A stretch of DNA of 42,057 bases from Candidatus Wallbacteria bacterium GWC2_49_35. GTDB lineage: Bacteria; Muiribacteriota; UBA9980. The notes below the pieces were generated by a model, which was given only the letters and a program-made list of their open reading frames with translations, was not told where the DNA came from and ran no database searches. The position numbers and the translations under genes were made by a program. Positions 1 through 8,664 of the stretch are shown one piece after another (position 1 is the stretch's first letter; every line of letters begins with the position of its first letter). Location of the stretch: positions 1 to 42,057 of the forward strand of contig MGFH01000138.1 in assembly GCA_001791795.1 (NCBI GenBank), written 5' to 3'.

Positions 1-950
1 AGCCTTTTGAGCATTATGTAAATGATGGTCGCCGCCACTATCAAAAATACCGACGGGAACATTATTGCCGTGTTCTGAAGGTTTTTGATCTCTTCGCTTA
101 TCACTTTGTAACTGAACTGTTTGTCGCGGTCGAAGCCGTTAGAAAATCCGTAGGGTTTAAGCATTTTTTCTATTTTATCGATCGCGGCCGGGGCGTCTGC
201 GCCTTTTTTAAACCGCACGTGGAACTGATTGTAAGAGTTTTCATAGCCGAGTATCTGCTGCGCGGCGCTTTCCTTTACATATATTATTCCGAAATCGTCG
301 GACATCGGCGCGGTTATTGATTTAAGCGCCAGTATATATTCAGGGCCGCTTACGATGCCTGAAAGTTTAAAATCGCACTGCTTGAGGTTTATTATCGTTT
401 TGATCGTGTCGCCTTTTTCCAGATTATAATAGCCGGCGAATTTATTGTTGACCAGGCATAAGAATTTGTTGTCCGAGTCGAAGTACGAGCCTTTCTGAAT
501 TAGCAAAGAGTTTATCGAGGGCGGGTTGCGGTCGGGAACCGATATCAGCCGCAGCGTTATCTTTCTGACCGAGTTTTTCCCCGTGCTGCCGATGTCGGAG
601 CTGATGAATATGCTTCCGGCGGGCGCGTTATCGCCGGTCTTTTTCGGCGGCGCGAAGGCGTTTATCTCGGCGCTTATCCGGCCTATGGCCTCGGCCACGC
701 CGTCGACCGCTTTTATTTTTTTCACCATTTCGGGTGTGATATTGCGCGCCTCGGCGTAATAGTCCAGAAAGTTGTAGCGTTCATAATAGGCTGCCACGGA
801 TTCTTTCAGGCTGAAATAAGCCATGTAGGAAGAATAAAATAGCATGATGCCGAAAAACATGACCGCGGCCACCGCGAAGAACTGGCTCTTTGAGCCCATG
901 ATCTCGCGCAGCAGCATTTTATTGAATGTAGATAAAACTTTATAATTCAC
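1..950 (-). CDS. ABC transporter permease (FtsX/MacB-like), 3' end truncated by window edge
   Basis: Own translation of the minus strand from GTG at 950: VNYKVLSTFNKMLLREIMGSKSQFFAVAAVMFFGIMLFYSSYMAYFSLKESVAAYYERYNFLDYY..., open to position 1; N-terminal TM and periplasmic domain; immediately upstream of the ATPase partner is at 957-1676. Confidence 0.8.
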   Translation of the reverse strand, partial: MNYKVLSTFNKMLLREIMGSKSQFFAVAAVMFFGIMLFYSSYMAYFSLKESVAAYYERYNFLDYYAEARNITPEMVKKIKAVDGVAEAIGRISAEINAFAPPKKTGDNAPAGSIFISSDIGSTGKNSVRKITLRLISVPDRNPPSINSLLIQKGSYFDSDNKFLCLVNNKFAGYYNLEKGDTIKTIINLKQCDFKLSGIVSGPEYILALKSITAPMSDDFGIIYVKESAAQQILGYENSYNQFHVRFKKGADAPAAIDKIEKMLKPYGFSNGFDRDKQFSYKVISEEIKNLQNTAIMFPSVFLIVAATIIYIMLKR

Positions 951-956
951 AAGGCT

Positions 957-1676
957 TTACCATACGACTTCTTCGGGCGTGACCGGATTATCGTTTTTGA
1001 CGATCTCGCTGATCTCGCCGCTGTGTATTTTAATTACCTTATTCGCCATTTTCGCTATGGGCTGGTTGTGCGTTATTATAATGACCGTTTTTCCCGTTTC
1101 CCGGTTTATCTCATGCAATAATTTTAATATCAGAACGCCCGTCGCGTAATCGAGCGCGCCGGTCGGCTCGTCGCACAGAAGCACTTCCGGATTCTTCGAT
1201 ACCGCGCGCGCTATGGCCACGCGCTGCTGCTCGCCGCCGCTCATCTGCGCCGGGAAACTCCCCGCGCGCTCCTTCAGGCCTACCTTGCCGATTACATAAT
1301 CGATATCGAGCGGCGACGGCGATATCTCCGCCGCGAGCTCCACATTCTCGCGCGCCGTTAAATTAGGCATCAGATTATAGAACTGAAAGACGAAACCAAT
1401 TTTATGACGCCGGAACATCGTCAGCTGACTCTCATTGTAACCCGTAATATCGGCCCCGTCGAAAAATACCTTCCCGCCGCTCGGCGTGTCCATGCCGCCC
1501 ATAATATTGAGCAGCGTACTCTTGCCGGAACCGCTGGGACCGAGCACTACCACGAAATCGCCGTGGTCGATCTGAAAAGTCGCCGTTTTGATGGCGTCGA
1601 CGAAAACCTCGCCCATCTGATAACGCTTCGATACTTCGCGCACGTCGAAAAGCATTTGTTTTGAATCCGCTGCCAC
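957..1676 (-). CDS. ABC transporter ATP-binding protein (LolD/MacB family)
   Basis: Walker [10 protein letters not shown], signature [14 protein letters not shown], Walker [13 protein letters not shown]-loop THN. Confidence 0.95.
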   Translation of the reverse strand: MAADSKQMLFDVREVSKRYQMGEVFVDAIKTATFQIDHGDFVVVLGPSGSGKSTLLNIMGGMDTPSGGKVFFDGADITGYNESQLTMFRRHKIGFVFQFYNLMPNLTARENVELAAEISPSPLDIDYVIGKVGLKERAGSFPAQMSGGEQQRVAIARAVSKNPEVLLCDEPTGALDYATGVLILKLLHEINRETGKTVIIITHNQPIAKMANKVIKIHSGEISEIVKNDNPVTPEEVVW

Positions 1677-1777
1677 ACCGGCTCCTTAAAATTTATTTAC
1701 GGCCGGGCATTTTCTTGAGCCCGGCTTTTGATGCATTAGTTTAGCATATAACACGCGGCCGGTCAAGTTTTTTTGAT

Positions 1778-1815
1778 AAGGGGAGGCAAGGGAATTGCAT
1801 TCCCTTCCTCCCCTT
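1778..1815. repeat. Inverted repeat/hairpin, 17-bp stem with one bulged C
   Basis: AAGGGGAGGCAAGGGAAT-TGC-ATTCCCTTCCTCCCCTT. Confidence 0.85.
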
Positions 1816-1994
1816 AAAATCCCCTCCAACCCGCATTTTGCCTGACGCTTTATTTTTATTGTGTGCCTGTTTTCAGGTCTCGTCTTTAATATGATATGTC
1901 TGTTTGCTGTCTTTTATTGTATTCTATCCTGAATTCTATTTTTTCTTGTCTTTCCTTGTTTTGCCTTTTACTTTTGCAATACCGGCTTTCCTTT

Positions 1995-2024
1995 GCGTGC
2001 GTAGGCGCGAAGCGCCTACGACGC
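1995..2024. repeat. Inverted repeat/hairpin with GAA loop
   Basis: GCGTGCGTAGGCGC-gaa-GCGCCTACGACGC; 9-bp perfect inner stem extended across one mismatch. Confidence 0.8.
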
Positions 2025-2219
2025 GTTGCAATATCGCACCCGGGTTTGTCAGCACTTCAGCTCACGGTCGGGTAGTTCAAATTAAAAGATTTCTTTTACC
2101 AATCTAAATTAATAGATGCTAAATATAATGTAAATTTTTCTTATAGTTACTGAAAGTTGGCAAGACAGAATTAAAGGCAAATAATTCCGACCGCCAAGAC
2201 AGCGGCAGCAGCCTTCGTC

Positions 2220-2254
2220 TGCCTTAAAAGTCCGTGAAACGGACTTTTAAGGCA
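2220..2254. repeat. Perfect 16-bp inverted repeat, 3-nt loop
   Basis: TGCCTTAAAAGTCCGT-gaa-ACGGACTTTTAAGGCA. Confidence 0.9.
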
Positions 2255-2261
2255 ATGCAAC

Positions 2262-2290
2262 AAATCGTCGCAGCGCAGCTGCGACGATTT
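2262..2290. repeat. Perfect 13-bp inverted repeat, 3-nt loop
   Basis: AAATCGTCGCAGC-gca-GCTGCGACGATTT. Confidence 0.9.
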
Positions 2291-2314
2291 AACATCAGGG
2301 ATAGATGGGGGTTT

Positions 2315-2357
2315 ATAAGGGGGAAGAAAGGGCTATCAGTCCTTTCTTCCCCCTTAT
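2315..2357. repeat. Perfect 17-bp inverted repeat, 9-nt loop
   Basis: ATAAGGGGGAAGAAAGG-gctatcagt-CCTTTCTTCCCCCTTAT. Confidence 0.9.
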
Positions 2358-2583
2358 CCATTACATTGAAAAAATGAATAAAGGTATAAAATAAAAGATA
2401 AAAAATACGTTGTAACAAAAAACATGCAAAAATAATCCCGAAAAAAATAATTGATTTTTAATTTAAAATATGATAGTATAAGCTCGCGATTTTTTGTTTT
2501 ATCGTGCGGCTGTAGAGAAGGGCTGCATTCTTATAGAATTCATATTCACTTATCAAAAAATATATATGTAAGTGGCGGGTAGG

Positions 2584-2630
2584 TAATTTTCGTCCGTATA
2601 CGGAGCGGATGGAAATTATTTTTTTTATTT
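2584..2630 (+). terminator. Intrinsic-terminator-like hairpin in the 5' leader of the pyruvate kinase gene (possible attenuator)
   Basis: TAATTTTCGTCCG / CGGATGGAAATTA 13-bp stem (two G-U wobbles) followed directly by TTTTTTTTATTT; ends about 20 nt before the pyk start; alternative inner palindrome CCGTATACGG. Confidence 0.6.
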
Positions 2631-2649
2631 AATAAAATTTTAAGGAGCC

Positions 2650-4335
2650 ATGATGAACAATCTCACCAAGATAATATGCACGATAGGGCCTTCGTGTCAT
2701 TCGGTCGAAATGATCAAGAAACTTATCCAGCGCGGCATGGACGTAGCGCGGCTTAATTTTTCGCACGACCCGCACAACCTTCAGCTGGAAAAGATAAACA
2801 TGGTAAGGCAGGCTTCGGCGGAGTTGAAAGCTCCGGTCGCGATACTCGCCGACATTCAGGGCCCGAAGATAAGGGTGGCGGCGCTTGAAAATCCGATCGA
2901 GCTGGTCAGGGACTCCGATGTGACGGTGACAACTCGTGAAGGCGCATCAGGTGCAAATATAGTTCCCACCATTTATAAAAATCTTCCGCACGATGTAATA
3001 GCGGGTTCGCGCATAATGATCGACGACGGCCGTCTGGAGCTTCGAGTGACCGAGGTCGTTTCCGACACCGACGTGTTATGTACGGTAGTCAAGGGCGGCC
3101 TTCTTAAATCGAAAAAAGGAATTAACCTTCCGGGCGTGAACGTATCGGCGCCCTCGGTCACCGAAAAAGATCTCAACGACATAGAGTTTGCTCTCGACCA
3201 GGACGTCGATTATATAGCGCTGTCGTTCGTACGCCGCGCGAGCGATATCGAGCGCGTGAAGCAGATAATCCACAAACGCGGAAAGGACACGCCGGTAGTG
3301 GCCAAGATAGAGCGTCACGAAGCGATCGAAAATTTCGACGCGATACTCAAAGCAACCGACGCCGTAATGGTCGCCCGCGGCGATCTGGGCGTGGAATTAT
3401 CGCCGGAGCGCGTTCCGACGATACAGAAGACGATAATTCAAAAGTGCAATCAGGCGGGAAAGCCGGTAATAGTGGCGACGCAGATGCTCGAGAGCATGAT
3501 CGATAACCCGATGCCGACGCGCGCGGAGGCGTCTGACGTAGCCAACGCAGTCATCGATGGTGCGGACGCCATAATGCTTTCGGGCGAAACGGCCACCGGA
3601 AATTATCCGGAGGAGGCGGTTGCGGCGATGTCGAAGATATCGGAGGACGTGGAGCGTTTCGTACTAAGGAACCGGCAGAACCTGACCAAATCGTTCAATC
3701 CGATACACATGGTAGCGGACGGCTTGTGTTACGCAACGACTCACACCGCGATAGATATAGGCGCGAAGCTGGTAGTCACCTATACTGAAAGCGGGCGCAC
3801 GGCGCTGCTGATATCGAAATACCGTCCGAGCCTTCCGATTCTGGCGATAACGGTCTCCGACAAGATAAGCCGCCGCATCAATTTATACTGGGGCGTGCTG
3901 CCGGCCACGATAAGCCGCGTAACGAGCCTGGAAGAAGTTATGACGCGCTCGGAGGAAGCTGCGATCGCGAGCGGCAAGGTCAAAAACGGCGACCACATAC
4001 TGATAACGTCGGGCATCCCGTTCGGAAAAGCGGGCTCGACCAACATTATGAAGATCCAGAAAATAACGATGGCTCCGGAAGAAGCTCAGGCCGACGCGGC
4101 GAAGAGCGTAAAAACCAGGCGGCTCGCGCAGTTCGAATGCGCCGAGAGCAGGCTGAAGTTATCGTTCGACCGTTCGCTGTGCACCTCGTGCGGCGACTGC
4201 GTGGCGGTATGTCCGTTCAAGATATTCGAGATGAAAAACGGCGAGATAAATGTGATCGAGGAGAACCTCCGCGACTGCGGAAAAGACTGCCTTTGTGTCC
4301 AGTACTGTCCGTACAAGGCGATAAGCATAAGCTGA
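2650..4335 (+). CDS. pyk: Pyruvate kinase with C-terminal 2x[4Fe-4S] ferredoxin-like domain
   Basis: TKIICTIGPSC, MDVARLNFSH, ADIQGPKIR, VMVARGDLGVE, ATQMLESMI, MLSGETATG; C-terminus CTSCGDCVAVCPF...CGKDCLCVQYCPYKAI in the same frame; SD AAGGAG at 2642. Confidence 0.97.
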   Translation: MMNNLTKIICTIGPSCHSVEMIKKLIQRGMDVARLNFSHDPHNLQLEKINMVRQASAELKAPVAILADIQGPKIRVAALENPIELVRDSDVTVTTREGASGANIVPTIYKNLPHDVIAGSRIMIDDGRLELRVTEVVSDTDVLCTVVKGGLLKSKKGINLPGVNVSAPSVTEKDLNDIEFALDQDVDYIALSFVRRASDIERVKQIIHKRGKDTPVVAKIERHEAIENFDAILKATDAVMVARGDLGVELSPERVPTIQKTIIQKCNQAGKPVIVATQMLESMIDNPMPTRAEASDVANAVIDGADAIMLSGETATGNYPEEAVAAMSKISEDVERFVLRNRQNLTKSFNPIHMVADGLCYATTHTAIDIGAKLVVTYTESGRTALLISKYRPSLPILAITVSDKISRRINLYWGVLPATISRVTSLEEVMTRSEEAAIASGKVKNGDHILITSGIPFGKAGSTNIMKIQKITMAPEEAQADAAKSVKTRRLAQFECAESRLKLSFDRSLCTSCGDCVAVCPFKIFEMKNGEINVIEENLRDCGKDCLCVQYCPYKAISIS

Positions 4336-4403
4336 TATTTGAGCTGAAGAACGGCAAGATCGAGCAGAATAGAAAAAATAGATAACACGAACCAATTTTT
4401 AAG

Positions 4404-4450
4404 ATAAAACGACCGCCCGAATGATTGAAATTATCGGGCGGTCGTTTTAT
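4404..4450. terminator. Bidirectional intrinsic terminator between convergent genes
   Basis: 17-bp perfect stem ATAAAACGACCGCCCGA...TCGGGCGGTCGTTTTAT, 13-nt loop, A/T flanks, between pyk(+) and gmhB(-). Confidence 0.85.
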
Positions 4451-4451
4451 T

Positions 4452-5057
4452 TTATTTTTTATCAGTAAGGTTTCCCGAGGAACGACGGATATCTTCGATG
4501 ATCCATTTAACGGCGTCAAGGAGGTCGCCGGCCATGAAATCGGGCGTGACCTTCCAATCCTGCCGCTGGTGCTCGTATTCGCCGATGCCGTAGCCGGTCA
4601 TCACCATGACGCTTTTAAGACCGAGTTTCAGGCCGAATTCGACGTCGGATATCTTGTCGCCGACCATATAGGAGCGCGTGAGATCGATATTGAAATCATC
4701 TTTTGCCTTGAGTATCATGCCGGGTTTCGGTTTGCGGCAGTTACATTCGGTTCTGTAGGGGGGCTTTCCGGCTGACGGGTGGTGCGGGCAGTAATATATG
4801 GCGGCGACGCTCGCCCCCGATTTAGCCAGTTCGTTTTTTAGTTTTTCATGTACCTTGTTTATCATCGGCTCTTCGAAGTATCCGCGCGCGACTCCGGCCT
4901 GATTGGTGGCGACGATTGCGAGGATCCCGGCCTCGTTGAGCAGTTTGACGGCGGCCGCGGTGTTTTCGAGCAGTTTGAACCGCGAGAGGTGATTGACGTA
5001 TCCGACCTCTTCCGACATCGTTCCGTCCCGGTCAATGAAAACGGCTATTTTAGGCAT
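4452..5057 (-). CDS. gmhB: D-glycero-D-manno-heptose-1,7-bisphosphate 7-phosphatase (HAD, HisB-N-like)
   Basis: AVFIDRDGTMSEEVGYV, ATNQAGVARG, CPHHP....C.CRKPKPGM, MVGDKISDVEFG. Confidence 0.9.
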   Translation of the reverse strand: MPKIAVFIDRDGTMSEEVGYVNHLSRFKLLENTAAAVKLLNEAGILAIVATNQAGVARGYFEEPMINKVHEKLKNELAKSGASVAAIYYCPHHPSAGKPPYRTECNCRKPKPGMILKAKDDFNIDLTRSYMVGDKISDVEFGLKLGLKSVMVMTGYGIGEYEHQRQDWKVTPDFMAGDLLDAVKWIIEDIRRSSGNLTDKK

Positions 5058-5101
5058 GACATTTCCTTTCCGTTAAATAAATTATATGTTTGAAATTGAA
5101 T

Positions 5102-6229
5102 TCAGTTATTATTAATTTCGAGTTTTTCGAGCTCTTCGGATAAACTGTCGACTACGGTTTTCACGTCGATATTTTTCATGCACAGATGGTGGCCTTTGGG
5201 GCATTCGCGCTTTTTACAGGGCGCGCAGGGGACCTCCCGCCTTATTATCTTGAAGCGGCGTGAAAGCGGATAGGTCGATTTATGGTCGGTCGGCCCGAAA
5301 ACGGCGGTGACCGGCACGTCGAAAGCGGCGGCTATATGCATGGCGCCTGAATCGTTGGTGAGGAAGTGTCCGCACATAGAGATTAGCGCCATGAGTTCCC
5401 TTATGGTGGTTTTGCCGCACATGTTGAACGCGCGTCCCGGAAGGTTGCGGCATATAAGGCTTCCGATGGATTCTTCTTTGCCGGAGCCGAAGACAAGGAT
5501 CTTAAGGCCGCCGAATCTTTCGCAGAGCGCGGCCGCGGTTTCGGCGTAACGGTCAGTGAACCAGCGTTTCGCCGGTCCGAAAAACGCTCCGGGATTAATT
5601 CCGAGAATTATGTCGCGCCCGCAGAGTATATCAATTTTCGCTAATGTACCTTTCGCGCGGGCGATCTCGTCAGGCGTGAGGTAGAGTTTATAAGAAACGT
5701 TGAGGCCGGATGCGATACCCGAAAAAACCTCCGTCACGGCCGGATGCGAATCGTCGTTCGCGAAGCGCCTGAGCAGGTTCATATAATAGTAAATTTCGTG
5801 GACGCACAGAATTTCTTTTGTAACGCCGACTGCGCCGGTGAGTATGAATCCGCGGCCGCCCCTGTTATATCCGATTATTTCGCGGCAGCCGGCCTTTTTC
5901 AGGTCGAGCGCGGCGCCTATGGAGTTTGGAAGCGATATCCCCAGGTCGTATTCGAACGATTGCCTGGGCAGAAAGGCCGAGATCGCGCCGGTCAGGGCGC
6001 CGACCCCCTTCGCGCGGCGGACAACGCTTATTTTGTTGATTGCGGGATTGTTTTCGAATACCGGTGCGATGTAATCGAGCGCGGCGGCCTCGATGAAAGC
6101 ATTAGGGAACATTTCGCGCAGCATGGCAAAAAACGGCGTGCTCATGACCGCGTCGCCGAGCCAGTTGGTAGAGCGTACCAGTATTTTTTTATATTTGCAA
6201 TATTCGTATTTTCTGATGTTTAAGTCCAT
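5102..6229 (-). CDS. waaF: ADP-heptose:LPS heptosyltransferase (GT9)
   Basis: ILVRSTNWLGDAVMSTPFFAMLREMFPNA; GINPGAFFGPAKRW; LTNDSGAMHIAAAFDVPVTAVFGPTDHKSTYP. Confidence 0.9.
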   Translation of the reverse strand: MDLNIRKYEYCKYKKILVRSTNWLGDAVMSTPFFAMLREMFPNAFIEAAALDYIAPVFENNPAINKISVVRRAKGVGALTGAISAFLPRQSFEYDLGISLPNSIGAALDLKKAGCREIIGYNRGGRGFILTGAVGVTKEILCVHEIYYYMNLLRRFANDDSHPAVTEVFSGIASGLNVSYKLYLTPDEIARAKGTLAKIDILCGRDIILGINPGAFFGPAKRWFTDRYAETAAALCERFGGLKILVFGSGKEESIGSLICRNLPGRAFNMCGKTTIRELMALISMCGHFLTNDSGAMHIAAAFDVPVTAVFGPTDHKSTYPLSRRFKIIRREVPCAPCKKRECPKGHHLCMKNIDVKTVVDSLSEELEKLEINNN

Positions 6230-6384
6230 AATTTTCCGGCCGCGATTCTTTTAATTTATTAAATTTATTGTCATAGTAATCAGAGTGATTTAAGGTTCTA
6301 CGGGCCGAAAAACAAAGCGGCCGGTTTCGCAGGAAATTATATCACAAAAATATCGTCTTGTAAATTTTCAGGCCTTCATTTTTA

Positions 6385-6891
6385 TTATTTTTTTTCACAT
6401 TCGAACACTATGAAGGATATCCCGTCTTTTTCGAACCGCTTTTTCTCGCTCATTCCGATCTTCAGGGAAACTCTCTGCGATGGAAGATTACCGGCTCGCG
6501 TATATGAATAGACTTTCAGGTATCCCAGTTTCTCTAAAGCGTAATTTCTACACGCCGTGGCAGCTTCTGAGGCATAGCCCATGCCGCGGTATTCGCCGAT
6601 GACGTGAAATCCTATCTCGGGCAGCGTTTCTCCGTCGATATTCTGCATGGTGATGCCGCAGTCGCCTATAAAGGCGTTATCCTCTTTTCTGACGACCGCC
6701 CATAAACCGAATCCGGGATCGCGATATCTTTTAATGTTCCTTTCGATCCAGTCCTTAACTTCTGCCATCGAGAACGGATGCGGGTAATGTATCATCGATT
6801 CCCCGTCTGAAAGAACTTTTGAAAGCTCGCCGGCGTCGGCGGGTTCAAATTCGCGAAGTATAAGTCTTTTAGTTTCGAAAATAATTTTCAT
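6385..6891 (-). CDS. GNAT family N-acetyltransferase (RimJ/RimL-like)
   Basis: IFETKRLILREFEPADAGEL; EIGFHVIGEYRGMGYASEAATA; NLPSQRVSLKIGM. Confidence 0.9.
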   Translation of the reverse strand: MKIIFETKRLILREFEPADAGELSKVLSDGESMIHYPHPFSMAEVKDWIERNIKRYRDPGFGLWAVVRKEDNAFIGDCGITMQNIDGETLPEIGFHVIGEYRGMGYASEAATACRNYALEKLGYLKVYSYTRAGNLPSQRVSLKIGMSEKKRFEKDGISFIVFECEKK

Positions 6892-6996
6892 CGGTTAACT
6901 CCTTCGGAGAAAATTAGCGATATTGCGTGCCGCAGATGAAATACTTCACAGCACGGCGGTTGAAGAAGGAAAAGTTATTTAAAGTTCGAATAATTT

Positions 6997-8424
6997 TTAT
7001 AAAGCCTGCAAACTGAATTGGAGAATAAATCTGGTCCCGCTTCCGCGCTCGAACCAGGCCGCGCCGCGAAGCTGCCTGGCCATCATTTCAATGAGTTTGA
7101 ATCCGAAGCCGCCGGAACCTTCGGTATAGGTGGTTTCGGGAATTCCGACCCCGTCATCCTGGACGGTGATCGTCACTTTGCTATCTTTATTTTCCGCGGT
7201 TATTCTTATCGAGCCTTCGCCTCTGCCCGCGAAGGCATATTTCATGATATTGGTGAGGCATTCGTTAACGATAATTCCAATATAGGACAATCTTCTGGAA
7301 TCGATTATAAAATCGTCGATAATTTTTTCGGTTTTTATTGCCGCGCGTGTCGGAAAAATAGAGATAATTCCGTCCACCAGCGGCGAAAGGTATTGCCGGA
7401 AAGAGATCTCCATAAAATTTTCCGAGCGGTATAATTTATCGTATATCAGCATCATGCTTAGCATGCGGCTTCTGGTATCGTTGAGCGCATCCGCTGCGGA
7501 CGGTTCGCTGAGCGCATCCATCTGAAGCGATATAAGACCGTCTATGGCGTTCAAATTATTTCTTATGCGGTGATGGACCTCTTTAAGCATCATTTCTTTT
7601 TCTTCGACAAGGAGCTGAAGTTTTTCTTCGGCCAGCTTTCGTTCGGTTATGTCGGTGCATCCGCCGAAAATGCGGTGCGGCGCCGCGGCAATTTTAGACG
7701 GAATGTGTTTCGTATTGACCGCGATCCATTTTATTCCGCCGTTTTTAGTGATTATGCGCAGCGTGCAGGACCCGGAAGTTCCTTCGTTGATATTTATTAC
7801 ATTTTCGTCGAAGGCCGCAACGTCGCCGGGATGAACGAGAGATCTCCAGCAGCCCATCGCACGCAATTCTTCGAGCGTGTATCCGGTGATCCTTTCGACG
7901 GCCCCGGCCATCCAGTCGATCGTGTAGGCGCCTTCTGACGATTCGGCGCAGGAGAAGACGAAATCCGACGTCGCGTCGGAGATATATTTGTAGCGGGTTT
8001 CGCTCTCGATCATGGACTCTTCCGCTTTTTTCGTCCTGGCGTCGAAGAGTTTGAACGCCATTTTTATAGACGCGTCAAGAATGGTTGGGCCGGTGTTCTT
8101 GACCACGTATCCGTAAGATGTTATTTTTTCTGTTTTTTCGACGACTTCGGGCTCCGTATGGCTTGAAAGGAATACTACAGGAACGTTGCGTTCTTTCAAA
8201 ATAGCCTCGGCCGCCTGAGTTCCGTCGATCCCTTCGCCGAGATCTATATCCATAAGTATAAGGTCGAAAGGCTCTTTCCGGAAGCGGACGATATCCAGAG
8301 CGGCTTCGCCGTTGAGCGCCCAGACGACATTATAGCCGAGCGTTTCAAGAATTTTCTTTTCGCATGTTCCGACGGCGGTCTCGTCTTCTACCAGGAGAAT
8401 GTTCTTTTGCTTGGAATAATTCAC
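6997..8424 (-). CDS. Response regulator receiver - PAS - HisKA_2/HWE-type histidine kinase, no TM segments
   Basis: N-terminal REC (NILLVEDETAVG, LILMDIDLGEG), PAS/PAC, EVHHRIRNNLNAIDGLISLQ, HATPase VNECLTNIMKYAF, DDGVGIPE. Confidence 0.9.
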   Translation of the reverse strand: MNYSKQKNILLVEDETAVGTCEKKILETLGYNVVWALNGEAALDIVRFRKEPFDLILMDIDLGEGIDGTQAAEAILKERNVPVVFLSSHTEPEVVEKTEKITSYGYVVKNTGPTILDASIKMAFKLFDARTKKAEESMIESETRYKYISDATSDFVFSCAESSEGAYTIDWMAGAVERITGYTLEELRAMGCWRSLVHPGDVAAFDENVININEGTSGSCTLRIITKNGGIKWIAVNTKHIPSKIAAAPHRIFGGCTDITERKLAEEKLQLLVEEKEMMLKEVHHRIRNNLNAIDGLISLQMDALSEPSAADALNDTRSRMLSMMLIYDKLYRSENFMEISFRQYLSPLVDGIISIFPTRAAIKTEKIIDDFIIDSRRLSYIGIIVNECLTNIMKYAFAGRGEGSIRITAENKDSKVTITVQDDGVGIPETTYTEGSGGFGFKLIEMMARQLRGAAWFERGSGTRFILQFSLQAL

Positions 8425-8601
8425 GGATCTCCTCCGGAGAAATTTAAAAATTATGAGCGGTAAGAATTGAAAAAATCGGCACTAACGAAAAGAAAAATAT
8501 ATTTATGTTGAAAAACTCGAATATCCAGATTTATATTATACAAAAATGATGTTTATGTCAATGAATATTATTGTGATTTGATTTATGATTTTCGTTTATC
8601 A

Positions 8602-8630
8602 TTGACAAAAAAATGAAAATAAAATAAAAT
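8602..8630 (+). promoter_or_regulatory. Sigma70-type promoter TTGACA-17-TAAAAT
   Basis: TTGACA 8602-8607, TAAAAT 8625-8630, 17-nt spacer. Confidence 0.65.
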
Positions 8631-8664
8631 AATGAGATTTTACCATGCACATCCGGGAGAATTT

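Noticed and set aside
1904-2107. 67-aa + ORF in the hairpin-rich intergenic region
   Set aside because: Low-complexity Phe-rich translation, spans the 1995-2024 hairpin, no SD
1778-2357. CRISPR array interpretation of the hairpin cluster
   Set aside because: The inverted repeats differ in sequence and spacing; no direct repeats with regular spacers and no cas genes
2224-2418. 64-aa minus ORF in the hairpin-rich region
   Set aside because: Runs through three inverted repeats; no similarity recognised
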